Source of the DNA: Taeniopygia guttata
Taxonomy: Eukaryota; Chordata; Aves; Passeriformes; Estrildidae
Reading direction: 5' to 3'
Length of the DNA stretch: 64,000 nucleotides
NCBI RefSeq assembly: GCF_048771995.1
Contig: NC_133030.1
Coordinates: 11,858,001 to 11,922,000 of the forward strand
The stretch's first letter is position 1, and each line of letters begins with the position of its first letter. Under the pieces are notes generated by a model. It ran no database searches and had not been told where the DNA came from. It was given only the letters and a program-made list of their open reading frames with translations. Positions 40,501-49,838 of the stretch are shown here, in pieces. The position numbers and the translations under genes were made by a program.

Positions 40501-43500
40501 CTCAGGGTGTATGGACAGCCCAGCCCCTCTGCCCTCCCCACCAGGCACAGGGACCCCATTTGGGACTCAGAAGGGCCGTGATCCCAGGGGTATCACTGTT
40601 GCTTCCTTTCTCAGGATCAATGGCCACCCAGGGCACTACGTGCGCATCGCTGGTCACTGGAGGCTGGAGGAGGTGAGGCACCCACTCTCTGACCCCACAA
40701 ACAACTCCTTCTGTTCCCTTCCCTACTGCCCAGGGAGCCTCTGGGAAGCTCAGCTTTCTCCCATAGCACCTGCCAAAGGGGCCCTGAGGCCCATCCACCC
40801 TGCTTGCAGGGCACAACCCCTGTCTTGTTGTCCCCTCCAGTGCCACCCTAGCGGCTGCATCACCGACCTCTTCATCCAGATGGCTGTCATCATGGTGCTC
40901 AAGCAGACCATCAGCAACATCATGGAGTATCTCATCCCGTAAGCTTCCCACACTGACCATGACAGGGAGAGGAATCCTGGTCTTCTTCCTTTTCCCCTTC
41001 CTCTAGGGATGTGCTGGAAGCAGCCCAGCCCTGCAGGCAGCCACACAAATCCCTCTCTCCCACTGCAGCTTGATATCCCATCAGCTACGGAAGAAGAAAA
41101 AGCGCCCCAAGAAGAGAAGTGTGATGTTAGGAGAGGAGGAGGAGGCAGAGGACCCATGCAAAAGGCAGTGGCTGAATAACTATGAACTCAACGAGGTCAA
41201 CGTCTTCAGCTTGTTCAACGAGTACTTGGAGATAGGTACGTGGGGCAGATCCATGTGCACTCCTTGGCTGGGGAGTGATGGATGCTAGGGAGTCCATACA
41301 GGCAAGCAGCCACAGCTCCACACCCAGCCCCACTCTGAGAGCCCTGGGACACCAAGATCATTCAAAAACTGAGGGCAAGCAACTGTGCTAGCCTTTGGCC
41401 CTGCCTCAGACCTTCCTCTCCTTCCTGGGCCCCAGCTGTAACCCCAGGGTGTGCCTGTGCCTGGCTGGCTCAACTATCCCCACAGATCCCACTCTCTGAC
41501 AGCCCTGTGCGAGCTGGGCATCCCCAAGATGTGGCTCTCCCCCCTTCCACCCCTGCAAATCCCTCTGACCCAAACCACAAAGCAGGACAAACCCAAGCAG
41601 AGAGAGATGTCCCCTCTGCCGTGGCTTCACACCAGCACCTGGTGTTTGCTCCTCCACAGTGATCCAGTACAGCTTCACCACCATCTTCGTGGCAGCCTTT
41701 CCCCTGGCCCCGCTGCTGGCCCTCATCAACAACGTCATCGAGATCCACATGGACGCCATCAAGATGATGCGGCTGCGCCGGCGCATGGTGCCCAGGAAGG
41801 CCAAGGACATTGGTGAGAGGGGTCCTGCCAGCACCAGGCTGAGCCCCTAAGCATGGCCGTGGGACAAGGCACAGGGAGAGCCATCAGTCAGAGAAGGACA
41901 AGCTGCTTCAGACTCTGCCAGAGGCCAAAATGCAGCTTGGAGGCTCCTTCCTTGACCTGGCCATGCTAAAGCTGTCCCTGAGCTGGAATGGTAGCAGTGA
42001 GCTGCCAGAGGGACCTCACTGGCTGCTCCTCTTCCACAGGGATCTGGCTGCAGGTCCTAGAGGCCATTGGCATCCTGGCTGTCATTGGGAACGGGCTGGT
42101 GATCGCCATCACCTCCGACTTCATCCCTGTGCAGGTCTACAAGTACATGTACAGCCCCTGCATGAGGGAGAACCACACCAGCATGGAGTGAGTTCAGTTC
42201 TGAGACAGTTCCTGCCCACAGCATCCTCACAGCCCTGTCCCCACAGCCGTGTCCTCTTCTGCCTCAGTGCCACCACTGCAGGAGCACAAGACAGTTGAGC
42301 TGTCCCCCAAAGCAGGGTGGGGGGGAAAGGGGAACAGGGGAACATTCCCAAATGGCATCATCACATCATCCCTGTGGTGAAGGGCAGCGTGTAACATTGG
42401 AGAGCTACAGGATTCCCAGGATGCAGACATATGCTCTCTCCTGCCCTCCCTGTTTCTCCAAGCCTTGGCTGGCTGACCCAGTTCACTCAAACTGGACAGA
42501 AGCCTCTGAGCCCTCCACTTCCACCAGGCTTTGTGAAAGTGGGCAGTGAGAGCCCCAGGTGGGTTCTGCTTTCCCCAGAACAGGAGGTACAATCCGTGCT
42601 CAACCCGGTCCTTCCCCACAGCTGCTCCACCGGGTACATCAACAACAGCCTCTCCGTATTCCACATCCAGGACTTCGAGCCCCACACCAAGGTGCTGCCA
42701 GAATTTAGAGGGGAGCAGATCAAGGAGTGCAGGTAAGAGCAGCCCCCTGTCCCTCACCATGACATACAGGCCAGAATGGCATGGCTTGGGTTGGCAGCGA
42801 TGGAGCTGTGCTGCAGGTACCGGGATTACCGGAATGCTGACGACTACACCTACACCGTCCAGTTCTGGCACATCTTCGCAGCCCGGCTCGCCTTCCTCAT
42901 CCTCTTCGAGGTGAGCACACAGGGAGGCAGGAGAGGGCTGGGAAAGGGGTTAGATCTGTGCCTCGTGCCCTGACTGCCTTGGCTTCCCACAGCACGTGGC
43001 TCTGTGCGTGAAGCTGATCGCAGCCTGGTACATCCCCGATGTCCCCCAGAAGGTCAAGAATAAAATTCTGACAGAAAAACACAGCAATCTCCGTAATGAA
43101 CTCAGGTGGGTGATGCCCTGGAAGGGGCCAGGGGTTGTCAGGTTTCAGGATCTGTCTGCTCTGAAGCCTCTTTTCCTTTAGAAAAAAAAGAAAAGCACCA
43201 AGTTAACACAAGAAGTGATTTTGCCCAGGGAAGGACTTGGTCCAGGTTTTCCGTCTAAACTTTGTTTAAAGAAAAAGGATTAAGTATTTCAGTAGGAAAC
43301 AGAACCATTGTAGCTGCCCCAGTGCTGCTGTCCCATACTGACTAAGCCCTGCTCTGGGGAGGGCTCAGCCTGACCCCTCTCCATGGCCACTCTGTCCCAG
43401 CTGCCACCCATAATCCTGATGGGAGCAGATTGCAGGGTTCAGGAAATACCCGTGTCTTGGTTTGAAAAGACAGGTGTCTGCTAAGGAATGCAGGAGCCTT

Positions 43501-45341
43501 CCTTGAAATGGAATACGTAAACCCCTTCCCTCTGAATTATTATGGTTTTGAAATTAAATGGCTCGCAGGCAAAGATATTGGAATAGGAATAAAAGTTCTT
43601 TACTAGGAAAATTAAAAATACAAATGCAATAGTACAAACAAGAAAACAAACCACTTACAGAGTCCAAATACAACCTGACACCCTGTGGGTCAGGGTGGAG
43701 TTTTCCTCTGAAGGTTCAGTGGTGGTGTAAATAGGCATGGTCTTCCTCTGGGAATCCAGTGGAGAAGACAGCTGCTCCTCTGGGAATCCAGAGGGAAAAA
43801 GTTTCTGTGGTGTTCTAAATCTCAGATTATATCCAGGGAGGAATGGTTGGCTCCTCCCTCTGGGCAGAGCTTCTCACAATGGGATGCTGTAATTTTATCA
43901 GTCATGCAGTGAGATTCAATGACCCATGAACAGAAGATATCTCCTGGAGGGAGGATTGGTTGTGGAAGAGATAAAGGAAACTGCCCAATTAACAGAAGAT
44001 AACTGCCCCACCTCCAACAGATGGCAAATAGAATACACACCCCCACTAACATCTTTCAACCAGTGTCGTGGTTTAACACCGGCCAAACTCCAGGCACCCA
44101 CAAAAGCCACTCACTCACCCTCCCCCTGCCATAGCTGTGCAGAGGAGAGAAAAAATTAACAAAGGGTTCATGAGTTCAGATAAGGACCAGGAGAAAACAC
44201 TCCAAGGGCAAAACAGGCTCAACTTAGAAGTACAAAGTGAATTTATTATTAACAAAATCAGAGGACCATAATGAGAAGTAAAAGCTCTTAAAAACACCTT
44301 TGCTTCCCCCAACCATTCCCTCCTTCCCACGGACAATGCAGGGGACAGAGCATGGGGGTTTTGGTCAGTTCATCACCCAAGGTTTTCTTCCACTGCTCAG
44401 GGCGAGGAGTCCTTCCTCTGCTACACCATGGGGTCCCTTCCCACAGGAGAGAGTTCTCTGCAATCCTCTCCACCATGGCTCAAAACTCACGAGCAGGAAT
44501 CCTCCCAAAACTGCTGCAACGTGAGTCCCTCCCTTGGGCACACAGTCCGAAAGCTGCTGCAGTGTGGGTCACTCTTTCACAGGGTCAGTCCTTCAAGGAC
44601 AGGCTGCTCCAGCCAGGAAGCAGGGCCCCCTCTCTCCAACAGGTCTCCCACTGGATCACAGCCTCCTCCAGGCACCCACCTGCTCATCTCCCCCACAGGC
44701 TTCAGGTGGCTTTCTGCATCCCCCGAGGATCGCCATGGGCTGCAGGGGCACAGCTGCTTCACCATGGTCTCACCACGGCCTGCAGAGGAATCTCAGCTCC
44801 AGCACCTGGAGCAGCTTTTCCCCCTCCTGCACTGACCTTGGTGTCTGCATCTTGTTTCCCTCAAATGTTCTCACCTCCTCCTCTTCTGTGGCTAGCAAAA
44901 AAAAACCTGTGCCCCTTTTTTGTTTTGATTTTCTTCTTAAATACATTATCAACATCTCCATCTCTAATTGGCCCAGCCTTGGCCAGCAGCATGTCCATTG
45001 TCAGAGCCATCCTGGAACTGGCTCTGCCAGACACGGTTGAAGCTTCCAGCAGCTTCTCACAGAAGCCACCTCTGTGCCCCCACAGTACCAAAAACCAGGC
45101 CATGCAAAACCAACACAACACCACACTGCCACAGCTTTCCATCTCTGCCTTCCTACTGACTGGGATTTCCCACAAGCAGGGCTTTCCCACAAACAGCCTG
45201 TCATTCTTTCTCAGTCTATTTTGGGGAAGAGGCCCTGTTCCTACTTGCAGTGTTTTTCCACACCTCCCAACTCAGACAGTTCCCTTCCCAACACCTCTCT
45301 CCTCTCTCCCCAGCACGACAGAATACTCCACCGAGGTGTAG
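34530..45341 (+). CDS. ANO9: Anoctamin-9 (TMEM16J), coding exons 2-24
   Basis: Ten-helix membrane protein of the calcium-activated channel/scramblase family. Exons: 34530-34595, 34790-34906, 35152-35288, 35571-35620, 35872-35930, 36140-36222, 36924-37058, 37158-37254, 37541-37601, 38486-38568, 38821-38925, 39617-39781, 39861-39897, 40336-40447, 40615-40672, 40841-40938, 41069-41235, 41660-41812, 42040-42187, 42622-42732, 42817-42910, 42993-43105, 45314-45341. They join in frame: 2,277 nt, 758 codons plus stop (human about 782). Cytosolic domain: [25 protein letters not shown]-like [21 protein letters not shown]. Helix 1 follows [17 protein letters not shown]. Acidic residues that bind calcium in TMEM16A have counterparts: N and E in SNIMEYLIP (helix 6), both E in NEYLEI (helix 7), E and D in NNVIEIHMD (helix 8). 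Possible sugar sites are ENHTS and NNSLS in the last large loop. The donor of the exon ending 37058 was chosen over one five bases earlier because only it keeps frame (QVSKEIC). The C-terminus, [12 protein letters not shown], is shorter than in human. Confidence 0.95.
39199..39480 (-). mobile_element. CR1 LINE fragment in ANO9 intron
   Basis: The plus strand reads tagaatcctggaatcacaga, ggttggaagggaccttattt, ccatgggcagggacacctcc, ctggccttgaacactgccaa, gggagcctgttccagtatct: the reverse complement of a CR1 3' end. It lies between the exons ending 38925 and starting 39617. Confidence 0.9.
43453..44063. mobile_element. Solo LTR (songbird retrovirus-like family), element A
   Basis: Begins tgtcttggtttgaaaagaca and carries cctgacaccctgtgggtcag, atatctcctggagggaggat and agatggcaaatagaatacac. 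I recognise this from memory as an LTR abundant in songbird genomes. No internal retroviral genes accompany it, so it is a solo LTR fossil. It lies in the last intron of ANO9. A few closing bases may sit at about 45,125-45,133, beyond element B. Confidence 0.7.
44064..45118 (-). mobile_element. Solo LTR (bird ERVL-like family), element B
   Basis: The plus strand runs from tgtcgtggtttaacaccggc to catgcaaaaccaacacaaca, about 1.05 kb. Inside are gactcactcaccctccccct-type sequence, tacaaagtgaatttattatt (AATAAA on the minus strand, so minus sense is likely), repeated ctgctgcaacgtgagtccct-like units and agcagcttctcacagaagcc. This matches, from memory, a long LTR family widespread in birds. It is a solo LTR fossil that seems to have landed in the end of element A. 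Confidence 0.7.
45314..45341 (+). CDS. ANO9: Terminal coding exon of ANO9
   Basis: Acceptor ctctccccag precedes C ACG ACA GAA TAC TCC ACC GAG GTG TAG. With the AG left by exon 23 it gives STTEYSTEV and stop, matching the human ending in STDV. Only 28 coding bases, separated from exon 23 by a 2.2-kb intron filled by LTRs. No clear AATAAA was found in the kilobase after the stop; tatataaata at about 45,971 is a weak alternative. Confidence 0.8.
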
Positions 45342-47094
45342 CCACCGCTCTCCAAGGAGAAGGAGAACATGGACTCGAGCCCCTTTCCCAGCCTGGCAGT
45401 GCTAGGGGTGCTGGATGAACCCCACGACACAGTGCCACATGTCCCACCTGGGACCGAGCTGGACTTGAACTGGGAAGTGATGACAAGACAGTGGCTTCAC
45501 AGGAGCAGCTGCTTTCTGACTCGGGAAGGAAGGATGCTGTGGCAGGGCCGGGATGTGCCTCCCCGGCATGGGGAGCGGCTGGGACAGAGCCCGGCGCTGG
45601 GGACAAACTCAGGGGCAGCACCCAGATGCTGTGCTGCAGGAGATCACCTGGGTCCTTGTCACTCACTTCCTTAAGCACAGGAAACACCACTTACCTCGTT
45701 CCAGCCTCCCTCTCCAGCCCTTTTGTTGCACTTTGGTCTCTTTTTCCACTGCCTTCCGTGACCTCCTCCCTGCCGCACCCCTGGGGAACTTGAGTCCCTC
45801 TTCCACCGACCTCCTCCCCGGCACGACTCCCACACGGCTGCAGCTCTGCCCTGCTGTCTCCATGGACACAGCTCCATGGTCTTTGGGGAAATGCCGTTGT
45901 TATCTCACGTTTAGCTCCAGGCCCAGCCAGGTCTCAGAGCTGTTCCTGGCTCAGCCTCCGCCAGCCATTGGTATATAAATACAACACCCACGTGGACACG
46001 CTGCCTGGTATTGCTCCTGCCTTCCTCCTCTGCCATCCCCAATCATCCCCCAAAACCTTTCCTTGTCTTAGCGGGGACAATCACAGCAGGTGGCAGCTGC
46101 AGTGCCCACTCAGAGCTGTGTGGGAGCTGGCTGGTGGGACACCGGGACTTGGCCATGCACAGTGGGAACACAGCCTGGTAAACGTGCCAGGATAATGGAA
46201 ATATGTGGGGGAAATGGGAAAAACACAGCAAATCCCAAATGATAGGGTTATCCCACCTTTTCCTTTAGAGACATCACGACTGGCTGGCTGCCCTGCTCCA
46301 GACAGAATGAGTTTGTCTGCAGCAGGAATGGGCACTGGACAGGTGCCACAGCTCAAGGGTCTCTGACAGGGGATCCCAGAGGCAGAACTGAGGGACAGCC
46401 CCCTCCTTTCCTACCCATAGTAACCCCAACCTGGCTGGACAGCACCCTGGCACTGCCTGTGTCCTATGAGGATCCCGCCACAGACGCTTCCCAAGGTGTC
46501 ATTCCTGGGGGCTGTGCCCTGGAGGTGACACATTCCAGTCAGGACTGCAATGAAAGGCACCAGGGTTAGCTCAGCCTCAGAACTTTGTTCCCAAGAGCAC
46601 GGAAAGCCGCTAACAACCCCATAGGGAATGGTAAGGAGCTTGCTGAGCCCTCAGGCTTGTCCTGTTTTTGCACCATTGTGGCAAAAACTGGATCTGCTCC
46701 TCCATGTAACTTACCACAGGGATAACCTTGATGGACAAGAAAGATCTTATCGGCTCCTGGTTTGCTCCCAAGCCTTCCCACACCCCTACCATCCCCAGGA
46801 CCTGGGCTTCTTCCATGCAATCCTTCACCATCCCGCAAATACAACACATTTACACTGGATTTTCACAGTGTCCATGAGAAGTGTGCAGCCCTAAAAAAGG
46901 CTGCTCCAAAACACACACAGCCAGTGGCTGTGGGACCCAGGAGTAGAGGATTCTCCCCAGAGATGCCAACAGGGATCTGTCTCTTTCCCTCCCACAACAA
47001 GCCAACAGCACTGGTAGCTCATATCCTAAACAACAAGGAGTCAGAGTGAGGGTGTTTCTCCATGGGAACAGGCTCAGAGGCCTATCTATGACCT

Positions 47095-47212
47095 GTACCT
47101 ATTTATTTATCTATACATAGTTATTCAATATAAATCTACATATAGTTATGTGTTATTAAATATAATACTATCGATATATAGATATATTTGAAAATACATA
47201 AATACATATACT
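47095..47212. repeat. AT-rich low-complexity block
   Basis: Runs such as tatttatttatctatacata and tcgatatatagatatatttg inside an otherwise GC-rich region between ANO9 and SIGIRR. ATTAAA at about 47,153 could in principle serve as a poly(A) signal, but nothing else supports that. Confidence 0.6.
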
Positions 47213-47689
47213 GCACCCGTGGCCCTCTTCTTCCCTTTTTTGGCCTCAAATCACGTGCTGGTTGATGCTTTTGCAGCTCAGGCTGGTGTTTGTCCAGGGG
47301 CTGCCGGTGCTGCTGTAACCACGTCCATGCCTGGGGCGTGCCGAGGCTGTAATCACCTCCATGGTAATTAGCACAGGGGATATCTGCTCTCCACCAGTGG
47401 CCACGGCTGGATCTGGCTCCCCACAGCCAGCGCCAGCTGGAGCAACCACCTCCAGCACCAGCTTGATCTGGCAAAAAGGCTCTAAAGGCACAGAGAGGAG
47501 GAAAGGGAGGAGAAGGAAACAAACAGGAGACCCCACAGCTGATGGCAGGATTCTTCTCGCCCTGATACCTCTGTGGGTGCTTCCAGCCTGGAAAACCAGG
47601 GAGCTCCACCTTGACCCCGAAGCCTTGTGACACCTGCTGGATGTGCTGCTGTCCCCCTCCTCTTTTCCTTTCTCTTTTCCCCTCCCCTG

Positions 47690-47975
47690 AAGCCGGAGTT
47701 GTTGAACTCTTCCCCCGCAGGTTCAGGTGGAGGTGGAGCAGTGGGAGGGAGGCACAGCCAGCCCTTCCCACGGGCCTGGCGCCCGGGGATTGGGGCAGCG
47801 GGAGCGCCTGGCCGAGGGCAGGGGCTGAACTGGGAGGAGAAATAGATAAACTATTAAAAGAGAAAGGGGAAAAAAAAAAAGAGAGAGAGAAATTCCAAGC
47901 CCTGATCCGGCCAGTCGGGTCTGCTCAAGCGGGAGGCGACGAGCAGGAAGCCTGCGGCTGGGGAAGCTCTAAAGG
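47690..47975 (+). promoter_or_regulatory. Possible non-coding first exon / promoter of SIGIRR
   Basis: GC-rich with several CpGs, ending in gggaagctctaaag followed by a donor-like GTAAATGC at 47,976. SIGIRR needs a 5' untranslated leader because its first coding exon has only seven coding bases. The link is inference; an alternative is that transcription starts just upstream of 49,832. Confidence 0.2.
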
Positions 47976-49831
47976 TAAATGCAGCTCTGTTCTGCTTTTC
48001 TTTCCGTGCTGAAGCCGCCTCAGATGAGGTCAGCAGGGTTTCACCTTCACCCCGTTCCCTGCGCATTCCCGTTCTGGCTCTCCTTCGTTCTCCATCCTGC
48101 CCGCTGCCTCGGCACACCCACCCCACAACTCCCTGGCCACGGTGCCTCCCTGCCCTGCTCGCTTTCCCCATGGCCGTGCTCCAGGGAACGCTTCTCCCAG
48201 CCATCATTCACCACCCCACAACCTCCACATGGTCCTCTGCCTCAAATCCTCTGCCTCAAATCCCACACCAGGATGTGGGAAATGGGAGCCACTGCTGCCC
48301 GTTAGCCACTGCTCCTCCCTCCCTGGCCCTAGGCAGCCCCAGCACCCCCTTCCTGCCATCCAGCACTGTCCTTCCCTGGAGCAAAGGCTCCGGGGATTTT
48401 GGGGCCTCCACACAGCCCCTGGCCAGGCTGCAGCTTGTCAGAGCTTCCTTATTCCGGCCGTCAGAGGAAATGGCTTAGGAGTGACCCATCCAGGAGCAAA
48501 GCTGGAGCATCACACCAGGCAGAGACAGCCCCATGCCATGCTCAGGAGCATCTCCTACCCTTTCTCCCTGTGAAATCCAGGTGGGCTGGCTTGTCTCCAT
48601 CCCATTCTCTTCCTTCCCTGGCCATGGAGAAACTCAGTTAATCTTTTAGGTATAAATCACTTCCAGCTGGTCAAGCTGAACATGTACTGGGCGTCTCTCG
48701 CGTACCTTGATCCCTGGTTTCACCCACGCCTGGCACTAGGCTGCTCCAGAGGGAAGCACCGTGCCTGCATCCCTGCTCCAAGCCAGGCAGCACCACAGAC
48801 CTCCCCTTCCACTCCACACCAACCAACACGAGGGGACCAGCCCTGCTCCCACCCACAATCAGGGCGCAGCCAGGAGTGCTGAAGCTCCACAGCAAAGAGG
48901 AGCCCTGGGAGAGGCTTTCACCCCTCCTGACTCCCAGAGTTAGGCCGAGTGTTTACCATGGAAACACAGGCACCGTGATGTCCCAGAGACTCCCACCTCA
49001 GCCCTGGCACCCGCATCACCCGCATCAGGCGTGTGGGAATAGAGGAGCCCGGCCTTGCTGGGCTCTGCTCTCAGTATCTGCCTCTTTCCACGGGGCCATC
49101 GCAGTGACACCACCGGTGATGCCAACTAGGAGAGGTCCCTGTGTGCCATCCCTGTGCTCCCTGCTTGCCTGGAATGCTGTGCAGCTGTGCCAGTCCCTGG
49201 GCACAGCCACGGGGTAGCAACGCGCCGAGGCTCCCAACACGCCGGGAACGTGGCACCCACCAGGGAGCTCTCCAGGTGGGAGGCTGCATTTCCATAAACA
49301 AACCACACCGCTGGTAATTAGCAGGTTTAAGGGCATGTCAGGCTGGAGGCAGCTCTGCAGCCCAGGCAGGGGGCTTGGCAGGCGAAGGAGGTACCACTGA
49401 GACCCCCAAAGCTGTGGTTTCCCACAGCTGAGCTCATTTCCCCACCTTGGTTTTGGATTTGGGCTGAAGCTACATTTTTTTAAATCCTGCAACCCCCAGC
49501 TGGTCATTAATCACCTCCCACGCAAAAATTCACGGTTGGGAAAGCCAGGCTGGGAGTCAGTGCAGGGAGGGCAGGTGACACAGTGGCCACCAGGCTGTGG
49601 GTGGGACGTGGCTTCGGCTTTACCGCAGAGCAGCACCCACCACCCCCAGTCAGAATCGCTGCGGGGGCCGATGGGGGTGGCCAGGCCCTCCCTGTGCCAG
49701 CACTCACGGAGCTACTCCCGGTCTGTCCCAGGCCCAGCCCGCCCTGTGGCAGCGGCAGGCGGACTTTGTCCGCCCCGGAAGACGCTGGTGTGAGATGCTG
49801 GCAGCGCCCGCGCCTGTCACCTGAGCGCGCC

Positions 49832-49838
49832 ATGGCAG
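49832..49838 (+). CDS. SIGIRR: First coding exon of SIGIRR (ATG GCA G)
   Basis: Seven coding bases followed by donor GTAGGA. Joined to the exon at 50,091 it gives Met-Ala-Asp-Leu-Cys, alignable with human Met-Pro-Gly-Val-Cys. The ATG lies in gcgcgccATGG, a fair initiation context. No signal peptide follows, as in mammalian SIGIRR. Confidence 0.75.

Larger units (their letters stand above)
45342..49831. other. ANO9 3' side and SIGIRR 5' flank
   Basis: No coding exon was recognised. The first part should include the ANO9 3' UTR, whose end I cannot place. An AT-rich block lies at about 47,095-47,212, a GC-rich block at about 47,690-47,975, and a small direct repeat of cctctgcctcaaat at about 48,231-48,262. 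Long open frames here have no familiar motifs. Confidence 0.55.

Noticed and set aside
39914-40942. 342-codon plus-strand open frame
   Set aside because: It spans three ANO9 exons and the introns between them; only the exon parts look like anoctamin, and each has good splice sites.
44352-45341. 329-codon open frame running from LTR B to the ANO9 stop
   Set aside because: Most of it is LTR sequence; the acceptor at 45,313 and the homologous protein end show that only the last 28 bases are ANO9 coding.
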